From Melanopsichium pennsylvanicum (taxonomy: Eukaryota > Basidiomycota > Ustilaginomycetes > Ustilaginales), in assembly GCA_900208305.1 (NCBI GenBank), contig OAPG01000005.1:186001-250000 (forward strand): a DNA stretch of 64,000 bases, written 5' to 3'. The stretch's first letter is position 1; every line of letters starts with the position of its first letter. A model generated the notes under the pieces. The model worked only from the letters and a program-made list of their open reading frames with translations. It had not been told where the DNA came from and ran no database searches. The position numbers and the translations under genes were made by a program. Positions 42,909-52,207 of this stretch are shown here, one piece after another.

Positions 42909-44834
42909 TTACTCAAGTGTAGCCAGCTCCTTCCTCACCTCTTCCTCTGCTGCAATCTTGGCCAACTGCATGGCCTCCAACTTCTCACCACCCGCCTGAC
43001 GCATCTTCAATTCCTCGATCGCCTTCAACTTTTTGTTCAAGTTTCTCACCTTCTTCTCCAGATTCGCTGCGCTTGCATTACCGCCAACTTCAGCTGCACC
43101 GGACGCTGCAGGCACACTTGGCTCTTCAACCGCCGCTGCAGCTGCTGGTGCATTCTTACCGTTCTGTTGCTGCTGCTGCTGCTTTCCTCCCTTCTTCTTT
43201 TCGTTCTTATTGTTGCCACCATTAGCGCCGGCATTGTTGTTTCGGGCCGCACCGGGTGCACCAGGAATCGCTCGTTTACGGTTACCTGATCCAGGAGCTT
43301 GATAGGTACCATTGTGTTGCGAGCCGGAACGAGCAAGATCAGGGGTAGAAGCGCCAGATCCACCTTCATCGACACGCTTGTAGATGTCTGGAGTGCCCAT
43401 ACCTCGAGCGCCAGGTGGACGGTAGGTACCCGTGGGACGCTTTGTAGCAGCCTTGGTAGCTAGATACGATGCCGCTGCAGCCGAGGGTGCTGGTGCGGTA
43501 GGGATGTTTGCAGGGAAAGCTTCGAGAGCGCCGTTGGAGCCTGGACGCCATCCAGCTTGGTAGAGCTCATCAATCATGTCGACGTGCACAAGATCACCGG
43601 TGCAGTGCCAAATCTTGACACCGTTCTCTACGCGCAAGCGCGGGCTGAGGGTGGCAGTGAGCAAAAAGTGGCCATCGGGGGACCATTGGCAGACAGAGCT
43701 GTTGCTTGCGTCCATCGAGTACACTTTGCCCTTGGAAAGGTCTTGACGATCCCAGATGTCAAGGGTGCCCGAAAGGTTGCCGAAGCCGGCGACGCAGAAG
43801 AGTCGGCCTTGAGGGTTGAATGCGACAAAGTTGCGTGGTTGGGTGCCAAGCTCGGCGATGACATTGACGCGGTGACTGAAGAGGGTGGCCTTGGCGGGCA
43901 TGTAGCCGTAGATGACGATGAATTCGTTCGAATTGGGATTCCACTCAAAGTCGTGGATAGGGCCCTCCTTATCGAGAGCGACACGGCAATCGAAATCGCC
44001 ACGGACAGACATGAGGTAGAGATTGGTCTCGCCGTAGTAAGATTTGCCGGTCTTGTCGTGGTCAGTGGAAGTCATGAAGAGGAGAGCGGAGCCAGCCTTG
44101 TTCCACTTTATTTGAATCTTGTCGGCCTTGAAGAAGGTCTTTTGGGAGACGGGTGCGGGGGGGTTTTCGGGGCTGGGCACGAGGGATGCGAGCGAGTAGA
44201 CTCGAACCGAAGCAGGCGCACCCTTCTTCTCACCGCAAAAGACAGCAATGCTTGGCTTGTCACCTGGACCGACCTCGAAGCTTGTGATGCCGTCGAGACG
44301 CAATCTGCCAATGACACCCTTGTCTGCGATGTGACGAGGCTCATAGATCTGAAGCTCGGTGGAGACCTGTCTGACGCAGTACTGCTCATTGGCGGTGAAT
44401 TGAAAGAAGCAACCTTCCTGAGACTTTCGTTCGAAAGCAGCGACAGGTTCGCCTGTCTCGGTGTCCCAGATCTTGAGGTTGCGAGCGTTGGAGCCGTCTT
44501 GAAGCTTGGAAGGGCGTTCCCATGTGCTGAGAAAGCCACCTTTTGGTGAGAATTGAAGTTCGATGACCTTGGGAACAGGAAGGTCACGTTTTACGGAGGA
44601 GGTGGAAGCTTGACGGGTGTCTACGAGACGAGTGAGGTCGTCCATGGCAGCTGCGAATGTGCTTCCATCGGGGCTGTACTGGAAGACACGAGTAGAACCT
44701 TGAACCTGGTCGAAACCGTTGACCGAAGTGTAGGATGGAGAGCCGGTGTTGAGACCGATTGATTTTTGCGCACGGTAAGCCCACTGAGTGGTAGCGTCAC
44801 CTGCGGGGACGGGAAGAGCTGATGGGTCCGACAT
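42909..44834 (-). CDS. Eukaryotic translation initiation factor 2A-like protein
   Basis: eIF2A is a WD-repeat protein that can deliver initiator tRNA to the 40S subunit in a GTP-independent way. The protein has 641 residues from ATG 44834 (MSDPSALPVPAG); codons upstream in the frame are not ATG. Residues 1-430 form the beta-propeller with family blocks FEVGPGDKPSIAVFCGEKKG, HDFEWNPNSNEFIVIYGYMP, FNPQGRLFCVAGFGNL and WSPDGHFLLTATLSPRLRV. The C-terminal 200 residues are low-complexity (Ala, Gln, Asn and Lys runs), ending in a charged helix rich in Lys and Glu. One exon. It converges with the dioxygenase gene, 254 bases apart. Confidence 0.92.
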   Translation of the reverse strand: MSDPSALPVPAGDATTQWAYRAQKSIGLNTGSPSYTSVNGFDQVQGSTRVFQYSPDGSTFAAAMDDLTRLVDTRQASTSSVKRDLPVPKVIELQFSPKGGFLSTWERPSKLQDGSNARNLKIWDTETGEPVAAFERKSQEGCFFQFTANEQYCVRQVSTELQIYEPRHIADKGVIGRLRLDGITSFEVGPGDKPSIAVFCGEKKGAPASVRVYSLASLVPSPENPPAPVSQKTFFKADKIQIKWNKAGSALLFMTSTDHDKTGKSYYGETNLYLMSVRGDFDCRVALDKEGPIHDFEWNPNSNEFIVIYGYMPAKATLFSHRVNVIAELGTQPRNFVAFNPQGRLFCVAGFGNLSGTLDIWDRQDLSKGKVYSMDASNSSVCQWSPDGHFLLTATLSPRLRVENGVKIWHCTGDLVHVDMIDELYQAGWRPGSNGALEAFPANIPTAPAPSAAAASYLATKAATKRPTGTYRPPGARGMGTPDIYKRVDEGGSGASTPDLARSGSQHNGTYQAPGSGNRKRAIPGAPGAARNNNAGANGGNNKNEKKKGGKQQQQQQNGKNAPAAAAAVEEPSVPAASGAAEVGGNASAANLEKKVRNLNKKLKAIEELKMRQAGGEKLEAMQLAKIAAEEEVRKELATLE

Positions 44835-45292
44835 GATGTTGATGGCAAGAAACGGCACAGCAAGTGAATGTGTGACGAGCGGAAGAATGTTGTTGTTAAG
44901 TGTCTTGAAAGCTGTTTGTGAAGTAGGGAAAGGCAGCTGATGTTGGCGACCAAGAGCAAGGACAGCGATGAGGCTTAATGTACTCGTACGAGCGAGACGA
45001 AGGCAGGTTAAGGTATGTTCGTTCTAGAAGAGAGGGGATCGTCTAGGAAAGCTACGCTGAGTTGATGACCTAGTCTTTCCAACAGACAACTCTATCAGAT
45101 GAGTTACAGGATCGATCAAGGCAGTATATGTGGGGAGAAAGAGGGGAGGGGATTGACGGCAAAAGAGAGCGGGGCCGTTGAGCTAATGTTGCAAAGATGC
45201 AAATTGAAAGCACGAGTTTGAGTATGTGTGTGAATGTTGTCTCGAACCAACAGTACTGCACAATTAGCAAGAAGTAGCAGCTTGGCAGACTA

Positions 45293-45323
<31 letters not shown>

Positions 45324-45860
45324 TACCTATAGAAAAGAATGCCATACATTGTGATTCTCTCGTTCTTGGCTAAGTTACCTGGTTAGGCGCCCTTGACAGT
45401 GCACAAAAGAAGAATTCACACACAGTATTCTCTCATCATTTGTGATTATTGTCCATTTGAAGAGCTTCAATTTTAGCTTATCTCAATTTTAGCTGATCTC
45501 CCCAAGTTCAGCTAAAAAAACACGTGACGGTCTATTCATGATTAGTAGTACCCTCTGGGTAATTCATTTTGAAATTTTTGGAAGCTGAAAAGGCCATGCC
45601 ATGAAATGTGGATAACAGGGGTCTAACAGAATTTCATAAATTTTACGTGTTTTATGAGACCAACACTTTATGCTCATCGAGCCTTTTTTTCCTTTGTGCT
45701 GCACTCGCACTCGCACTCGCACACGCTTTCAACGCAACAATTCGTAACCCGCGCACACACCAACACTCTCGAATGATACAGTAACTTAGCTACACTCACA
45801 ACTAACTTGATTTGATCCTCACTAAGTCAGCATCACTTCGCTGCAGTATAGCTGCCAAAA
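44835..45860. other. Divergent intergenic region between eIF2A and dyn2
   Basis: About 1 kb holding both promoters, an AC microsatellite (45293-45319), a CACGTG palindrome at about 45521 and four GCACTC copies at 45701-45726. No open frame of interest was seen. Confidence 0.55.
45293..45319. repeat. AC dinucleotide microsatellite
   Basis: About thirteen uninterrupted AC units, followed by ACATACATAC. It lies in the eIF2A-dyn2 intergenic region. Confidence 0.95.
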
Positions 45861-48800
45861 ATGGATGCCATCCACGTCGATGGTGCCAGAAAGGCTCCCG
45901 GCGACTGGTCACCTGACGCTTGTCGCACCGTCGCTCAAGAGCTCACAAACACACTCGACCTCGGCGCTAATCGTCAACTCATCGTAGAGGCCCTCGTATT
46001 CATCCACTTTTCCGTATATACCTTTGCTGAAAGGCTGCGTAGGCGTCAGGGTCGCAGATATCACCAGTCACCACGCCACTTTCTCAGCTTCATCGAGTAC
46101 TACGTACAAGTATCAAACCAGAAGCGAGACGAGCTCGAAGATCAACAACGTTTCTTACTCGTCGGTCTCGACAAGCTAAAATCTACAGTGGATCAGGTCG
46201 AAGAGCTTCAAAAGAGTCTCGCTGTCAAACGAACCCAGCTTGAAGCAAAGAATGCACAAGCCAACCACAAGCTTCAAAGCATGGTCAAGGATCAGCAGGA
46301 GGCAGAACACAAGCGAGCCGCATCCATCCAGATTCAAGCTGCACTCGCAAATCAGGAAGACCAGATCGGAGAACGAAAACAAGTCGTCATGGCTGATCTC
46401 GCAGACGCAGAACCCGCTGTTCAAGATGCACAGGCCAGTGTTAGCAACATCAAGAAGCAGCACCTCACAGAAGTTCGTTCCATGGGCAACCCTCCTCTCC
46501 CTGTCAAGAATGCTATGGAGTCTGTCTGCATCATCCTCGGCCATAAGATCGAAAGTTGGAAGACCGTACAAGCCATCATTCGAAGGGACGACTTTATCGC
46601 CTCCATTGTCAACTTTGACACCGACCGCCAGATGACGCGTCACATCCGCGAAAAGATGATTCGTGATTATCTCTCCAAACCTGAGTACAATTTTGAGACC
46701 ATCAACCGCGCAAGTAAAGCATGTGGACCTCTGGCCAAGTGGGTCATCGCTCAAGTGCGTTTCTCCGAGATCCTCGACAAGGTCGGTCCCCTCCGAGACG
46801 AGGTGCAGTCGCTCGAACAGCAAGCTGAGGACACAAAACTCCAAGCAGGCGAGATCGTGGACATGATCGCAGAACTCGAAAACAGTATCGCCACCTACAA
46901 GGATGAGTATGCCGCGCTCATCAGCGAGACGCAAGCCATCAAATCCGAGATGGAACGCGTACAGAACCGTGTTTCGCGATCCATGCAGCTGCTCGACAGT
47001 CTCTCCTCCGAAAAGCAGCGTTGGGAAACCGGCAGTCGCACCTTTGACCAACAGATGAGCACCATCATCGGCGACGCTTTGCTTTCCGCTGCTATGCTCG
47101 CTTACGCAGGCTATTTTGATCAGCAGTACCGCGAATCCATGTGGCAGTATTGGTCAGATCACCTTCGCCAAGCTGAGATCAAGTTCAAGCCAGAGCTATC
47201 CTTTGCCGACTATCTTTCAACGGCAGACGAGCGTCTCGAGTGGCAAGCACAGTCACTTCCTGCCGACACGCTTTGCACAGAGAACGCCATCATGCTCAAA
47301 CGCTGGAACCGTTATCCGCTCATCATCGACCCCTCAGGACAGGCCGTCGAATTCTTGCTCAACGAGTTCAAAATACAAAAGCTCACCGTGACAAGCTTCC
47401 TCGACGAGGCTTTCCTCAAAGCCCTCGAAAGCTCCCTTCGTTTCGGTAATCCGCTCCTTATTCAGGATGTAGAGCACCTCGATCCTATCTTGAATCCCGT
47501 CCTCAACAAGGAGCTTCGAAGGACCGGTGGTCGTGTCCTTATTCGGCTCGGAAGCCAGGACATTGACTTTTCGCCCTCCTTCAACATGTTCCTCACCACT
47601 CGTGATCCCTCGGTCGAGTTCTCACCGGACATCTGCAGCCGTGTCACCTTCGTCAACTTTACGATGACACGCAGCAGTCTGCAGAGTCAGTCTCTCGACC
47701 AAGTGCTCAAAGTCGAACGTCCCGACACCGACCGCAAGCGAACCGATCTCATGAAGCTGCAAGGCGAGTTCCGTCTACGACTCAGGCATCTCGAGAGATC
47801 GCTTCTCACTGCACTCAATGAGTCCGAAGGCAACATTCTCGATGATGACAAGGTCATCGACACTCTGGAAACGCTCAAGAAGGAAGCAGCAGACGTAACA
47901 TCCAAGGTCGAAGAGACCGACGCGATCATGCAGGAGGTCGACCAGGTTACAGCAGAGTACGTTCCGCTGGCAAAGGCATGCAGTTCGATCTTCTTCGTGC
48001 TCGACCAGCTTCACCTCATCTCACACTTCTACCAGTTCTCACTGCGCTTCTTCCTTGACATCTTTGACTTTGTCCTTCGTCGAAACCCGCACCTCATTGG
48101 TGTCACCGATCCAAAGCAAAGGCTGGAGATTCTCATGCGTGACCTCTTCCTCGTCGTCTTCCAAAGAACCTCCAAGGCACTTGCACACCACGATCATGTC
48201 ATGCTCGCGATGCTCCTCGCCCAGATCAAGGCTCGCGAAGAGGGACACGCTGATATGCTCGATAGCGAGGAGTACGAATTTCTGCTCGAAGGCGGCAATA
48301 TTGCCACGGCGGCAGCAGCCGGCGGCTTTGCGCAGGCGAATAACGCACTGCCACGTCGCGGCGACGGGGAGGTGGAAGCAATGCTCGACGAGGAACAGCT
48401 GGCACGGGTCCAGGTTTTCAAGCGCCTGAATTTCTTCCGCACCATCGAAGAGCACATGGAAAGCAACACGGACAAGTGGCTCGCTTTCCTGACCTGCAAC
48501 AACCCCGAGGCAGCCGTCCCTGATTTCTGGTCCAAGGATGAATCAAGCAACGATTTGACAGACCAAGTGCGGCGAATGCTCGTTGTGAAATGTTTGCGTC
48601 CCGATCGAATTGTCCAGGCCATGGCCGCATTCGTCTCCCACATCTTTGGCCAAGACGTTCTCGGCGACCCCGGTTACGACCTCGGCAATATCGTGGCGGA
48701 AGAAGTCGATGCGCCCACGCCCATCGCTCTCTGCTCTGTCCCTGGTTACGATGCCAGTTATCGTGTTGACCATTTGGTCAAGCTCGTCTCTGCGCGCTGC

Positions 48801-50606
48801 ACATCGGTAGCAATGGGTTCTCAAGAAGGTTTCGCCCTCGCCGACCATGCTATCACCTCCGCTGCGAGGACTGGCAACTGGGTACTGCTCAATAACGTTC
48901 ACCTGGCCTCGTCGTGGCTGTCGCAGCTGGAGAAAAAAATGCACGGCCTGAACCCAAATCGCAACTTCCGACTGTTCCTCACTTGCGAGACGTCGCCTTC
49001 GATTCCGGTCAACTTTTTGCGCGCTTCACGCATCCTCATGAACGAGCCGCCTCCCGGGATTCGCGCTTCGATGCTGGATTCGCTCAAAAGCATCGCTCCT
49101 GCTCGACTACAACGTGGACCGGCGGAAACAGCACGATTGTACTTCCTCCTTGCCTTCTTCCATGCCACCTTAACCGAGCGACTCCGTTACACACCACTAG
49201 GCTGGAGCAAGCCCTTTGAATTCAATGATTCAGACGCGGCAGCGGCGCTGGACGTAATTGAAGGTTGGGTTTCCTCTGTCGCCAAAGGTCGCGCTAATGT
49301 TGATCCTCAGCAGCTGCCTTGGGATGCGATCAAGTCGCTTCTCAAGCAGAGCGTTTATGGTGGCAAGGTGGATAACGACCCAGATCAGACACTGCTGGAC
49401 AGCTTTGTTAATGAGCTTTTCTGCCCTGCTGCATACGATGTCGACTTTCGGCTGGTGAAAGACGAGAAAAGACCGTTGATCGCGCCGGAAGGCACCAAGA
49501 TGGAAACATTCATCAGTTGGGTGCAGGGATTGCCGGAACAACAACCGCCAGAGTGGTTGGCTTTGCCGCCGAGTGCGGAAAAGGTGATTGCAGCAGCTCA
49601 AGGTACCGCACTGTTGAGTAAGTTGGTAAAGATGAAGCAATTAGCTGATGATGACGATGATGAAGTTGTTGGTCATGAAAAGTCTGCCAGCGCCGGTGGT
49701 GGTGGTGGTGGTGCGACGCAAGACTCTTCAACAGCTAGCGCATCGGTGCAGCCAACCTGGATGAAGGCTCTCCGTACAAACGCCATGCAGTGGCTTCAAG
49801 TACTCCCTGCGTCTGTAACCTCACTCGACGTGGATACCAATTCGGTTCAAGACCCCCTCTACCGCTTTTGGGCACGAGAACATCGCACGGGATGCTCGCT
49901 GCTTTCGATCGTGCGCAAGGATCTGCTCGAAGTGGTTTCTGTTTGCGATGGCGCTTCTCGACAGACCAATCACAACCGATCATTGCTCAGTGACCTCGCC
50001 AAAGCGGTGATTCCTCCATTGTGGCGTCGATACTGTGTTCCCAAAAGTATGACTTTGCCCGAATGGATCGTTGACCTACGTGCTCGACTTGAACAGCTCG
50101 AACGGGTTACGAAAGAATCGGCCGAATTGGCTGGAGGAGGATATGATTTGGTCGAAGTGATGCTGGGCAATTTGTTCGCTCCTGGCGCATATTTGACTGC
50201 TACACGCCAAAAAGTTGCGCAGGAATCCAAGGTGTCTCTGGAAAACTTGGAATTGCGTTTGTTGTTGAACGATAAAGGAGCAGGGTTGGAGAAGGGGAAA
50301 TTTGGCATTAGAGGGTTGAAACTTGAAGGTGCCGATTGGGATGAAGTGGCCAAAAAGGTCAGGCTTAACGATGGTGGTGTAACGAATCTTGGTTTAACAG
50401 CATTAGTGTGGATGCAAAAGAAGGATGCTAAAGTAACAACCGAGCAAGCGAATGAGGGGAACAAGCCGGGGAGACCTAAGGTGTTGCTAAGCGTATATCT
50501 GAATCACGATCGGAGTCAACAATTGTTTGCCACATTGTTGGACGTAGAACAAGGTATAGGTGTTGGAACTGTGGCTCAGAGAGCCGTTGCTTTGAGAGCT
50601 TCTTAA
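45861..50606 (+). CDS. dyn2: Cytoplasmic dynein heavy chain, C-terminal half (Dyn2-type split subunit)
   Basis: The 1581-residue protein begins in the middle of a normal dynein motor. Residues 1-70 match the small helical part of AAA4 (FIHFSVYTFAERL, TPRHFLSF-like). Coiled coil 1 of the stalk runs from about 75 to 195. The microtubule-binding domain is at about 205-310 (MGNPPLPVKNAMESV). Coiled coil 2 follows to about 390, then AAA5 (about 400-640), AAA6 (with NWVLLNNVHLASSWL near 1005) and the C-terminal domain. The ATG has a good context (CCAAAAATGG) and 1 kb of upstream DNA has no dynein sequence. The tail, linker and AAA1-3 with the main ATP site are therefore on another gene. This is the arrangement reported for U. 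maydis Dyn1/Dyn2, where both proteins join into one motor. One exon. Residues about 1255-1295 are a variable Asp/Gly/Ser insert. Confidence 0.95.
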   Translation: MDAIHVDGARKAPGDWSPDACRTVAQELTNTLDLGANRQLIVEALVFIHFSVYTFAERLRRRQGRRYHQSPRHFLSFIEYYVQVSNQKRDELEDQQRFLLVGLDKLKSTVDQVEELQKSLAVKRTQLEAKNAQANHKLQSMVKDQQEAEHKRAASIQIQAALANQEDQIGERKQVVMADLADAEPAVQDAQASVSNIKKQHLTEVRSMGNPPLPVKNAMESVCIILGHKIESWKTVQAIIRRDDFIASIVNFDTDRQMTRHIREKMIRDYLSKPEYNFETINRASKACGPLAKWVIAQVRFSEILDKVGPLRDEVQSLEQQAEDTKLQAGEIVDMIAELENSIATYKDEYAALISETQAIKSEMERVQNRVSRSMQLLDSLSSEKQRWETGSRTFDQQMSTIIGDALLSAAMLAYAGYFDQQYRESMWQYWSDHLRQAEIKFKPELSFADYLSTADERLEWQAQSLPADTLCTENAIMLKRWNRYPLIIDPSGQAVEFLLNEFKIQKLTVTSFLDEAFLKALESSLRFGNPLLIQDVEHLDPILNPVLNKELRRTGGRVLIRLGSQDIDFSPSFNMFLTTRDPSVEFSPDICSRVTFVNFTMTRSSLQSQSLDQVLKVERPDTDRKRTDLMKLQGEFRLRLRHLERSLLTALNESEGNILDDDKVIDTLETLKKEAADVTSKVEETDAIMQEVDQVTAEYVPLAKACSSIFFVLDQLHLISHFYQFSLRFFLDIFDFVLRRNPHLIGVTDPKQRLEILMRDLFLVVFQRTSKALAHHDHVMLAMLLAQIKAREEGHADMLDSEEYEFLLEGGNIATAAAAGGFAQANNALPRRGDGEVEAMLDEEQLARVQVFKRLNFFRTIEEHMESNTDKWLAFLTCNNPEAAVPDFWSKDESSNDLTDQVRRMLVVKCLRPDRIVQAMAAFVSHIFGQDVLGDPGYDLGNIVAEEVDAPTPIALCSVPGYDASYRVDHLVKLVSARCTSVAMGSQEGFALADHAITSAARTGNWVLLNNVHLASSWLSQLEKKMHGLNPNRNFRLFLTCETSPSIPVNFLRASRILMNEPPPGIRASMLDSLKSIAPARLQRGPAETARLYFLLAFFHATLTERLRYTPLGWSKPFEFNDSDAAAALDVIEGWVSSVAKGRANVDPQQLPWDAIKSLLKQSVYGGKVDNDPDQTLLDSFVNELFCPAAYDVDFRLVKDEKRPLIAPEGTKMETFISWVQGLPEQQPPEWLALPPSAEKVIAAAQGTALLSKLVKMKQLADDDDDEVVGHEKSASAGGGGGGATQDSSTASASVQPTWMKALRTNAMQWLQVLPASVTSLDVDTNSVQDPLYRFWAREHRTGCSLLSIVRKDLLEVVSVCDGASRQTNHNRSLLSDLAKAVIPPLWRRYCVPKSMTLPEWIVDLRARLEQLERVTKESAELAGGGYDLVEVMLGNLFAPGAYLTATRQKVAQESKVSLENLELRLLLNDKGAGLEKGKFGIRGLKLEGADWDEVAKKVRLNDGGVTNLGLTALVWMQKKDAKVTTEQANEGNKPGRPKVLLSVYLNHDRSQQLFATLLDVEQGIGVGTVAQRAVALRAS

Positions 50607-50934
50607 GGAAAACTCGAGAGAGAGAGAGAGAGAGAGAGAGGGGGAGGGAGACAGGCAGATCCATCTTGTTACAGTTTGCCAACATCCTAAGTATCATCAC
50701 ATGATGTGACGTAATGAATGGGCTTTGGTTGCAACACAAGAGGAAAAGGGGGGGAAAGGTGTCTGTTTTGTCACCATTTCAAGTGTTAGAGAGGATGAGA
50801 GGGTGATGAAATACATTGTAAAGATGTGGGAGTTGGGTTAGGTTGGGGTATATGATGAGAGAAGAGAGAGACGAAAAGGGACGAGGCGAGCTGGATTTTA
50901 TTATTATTATTATTATTGTTTTTTTTTTCGGGTT
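50607..50934. other. Convergent intergenic region
   Basis: The 328 bases between converging dyn2 and the small membrane protein gene hold the GA repeat, an ATT repeat at about 50898-50918 and a T-run. Nothing else was seen. Confidence 0.5.
50616..50640. repeat. GA dinucleotide microsatellite
   Basis: About twelve GA units start ten bases after the dyn2 stop codon, in its 3' untranslated region. Confidence 0.95.
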
Positions 50935-51744
50935 TTAAGATTGATTTGTTGTGGTTGAAGAAGAAGAAGAGGAGGCTTCGGACCAGAGTTGGGAAAGTTG
51001 TTTCAATTCTTTCTGTTCTTGTTCTGATATTGTTGCTTCTTCTTCCTGTTGGTTGTTATTGTTGTTGGAGGGAAGAGTGTTGAGGGAAGAGAAAGTTTGT
51101 TTGATACCGTCGGTGACTTTTTGCCAACGTTGGATTAGGGAAGATCTTTTTTCTTTATTACCCAAAAAAATTTCTCCCCATGTAACTTCTTTAGGTCCTA
51201 ATACATGTAATGATGCTTCGATTTCAGAATGTGATTCTGCAAATTCTGGATGTAGAGATGAAGAAGATGAAGATGAAGAAGAAGAAGAAGATTGACAAAG
51301 AGTAGAAAAGCTGGATTCAGGTAAAAGTGTTGATGGTGAAAGTAGACCATAAGCAACAGGATTCAGACCAAGAGCTTTCCACCTTCGTTCCAACGCTTCT
51401 CGCTCTTCTTGAATGCAATTGACCATTTCTATCTCAAAATGTTGCTTTGTTTGGTTTGAAGAATTCTGTTTCTTCCAAGGTAGAAATCGCGATAAGAATG
51501 GACTCGACGAGCAAGAAGAGGTGGAAGGAGGGTTCAAGTGAAACAAGAGTCTTGAATTGTAATTTATCGTATCTTGAAGAAGAGCAGTGCGTACACGATG
51601 TGCTCGAACGTCGTATTTACGCTGTGTGGAGATCAATGCATGGTTGAAAGCAAATGATGTTACCACGGTTAGGAGGAGAATAGGGGGTATCGAGGAGGGT
51701 GCAAACCAGCGTGGTCTTGGCTTCTGTTGAAAGCTGCTCGACAT
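50935..51744 (-). CDS. Single-pass membrane protein of unknown function
   Basis: From the ATG at 51744 the product has 269 residues. A basic N-terminus (QQKPRPRW) precedes one hydrophobic segment (about residues 19-38, IPPILLLTVVTSFAFNHAL), then a basic stretch (STQRKYDVRAHRVR). This resembles a mitochondrial inner-membrane or signal-anchor topology. A conserved-looking middle (IQEEREALERRWKALGLNP) is followed by a 13-residue Ser run, a Trp-containing block and a tail of Asn, Glu and Ser runs. The frame stays open for 60 more codons upstream without an ATG, and those residues look somewhat protein-like, so a spliced upstream exon is possible. I do not recognise the family. Confidence 0.6.
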   Translation of the reverse strand: MSSSFQQKPRPRWFAPSSIPPILLLTVVTSFAFNHALISTQRKYDVRAHRVRTALLQDTINYNSRLLFHLNPPSTSSCSSSPFLSRFLPWKKQNSSNQTKQHFEIEMVNCIQEEREALERRWKALGLNPVAYGLLSPSTLLPESSFSTLCQSSSSSSSSSSSSLHPEFAESHSEIEASLHVLGPKEVTWGEIFLGNKEKRSSLIQRWQKVTDGIKQTFSSLNTLPSNNNNNQQEEEATISEQEQKELKQLSQLWSEASSSSSSTTTNQS

Positions 51745-52207
51745 GGCTGTTGGCCTGACAGGCAAGTCTTTGGGTAAGAGATCCGAGGAGATGATTGGGG
51801 ATCGAGTTTGCAGGGCTATTCGTCGGTGCTTGATGTCTTCCAAAAGACCTTCCCAATGGGGCCGGGGTGTGTTGGAGGGAGGGGTGGGGGGAATGTTGGG
51901 TTCAGGCGCTCCAGGAGTAAGCAAGGGCCTGGACGTTGTGGTGCAGAGGAAGGACGAGCTTTATTAATTTATTGTGTGTTCTTCTCAAAATGAATATTCT
52001 TGACGGTTGAGAACTGTTTTGGTTTGTATTCCGAAATCCGAAATCCGAAATCCGAAATCCTATCGTAATTGGGTGGTTGGGCGTTGAGGTCTGTGTTTAA
52101 GCTTCACCCTTGGACATTGTTTGACACTCATTCTATTGAAACCTGGTCAACGTCGGTGCTGCTCCAACCAGAAACTAAGTGGTGACTCGAATATTTTCAG
52201 AGGTGGA
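51745..52207. promoter_or_regulatory. Divergent upstream region of the membrane protein gene and CDC43
   Basis: These 463 bases separate two divergent ATGs. They contain four copies of CCGAAAT (52031-52060). The minus-strand frame remains open for 180 bases beyond its first ATG. Confidence 0.5.
52031..52060. repeat. Four tandem copies of CCGAAAT
   Basis: A perfect 7-bp tandem repeat located about 150 bases upstream of the CDC43 ATG, within the likely promoter or leader. Confidence 0.95.

Noticed and set aside
43557..44549. 330-codon plus-strand frame opposite eIF2A
   Set aside because: Antisense shadow of a well-supported gene with no recognisable domain.
46176..47051. 291-codon minus-strand frame opposite the dynein stalk
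   Set aside because: Antisense shadow of a coiled-coil coding region.
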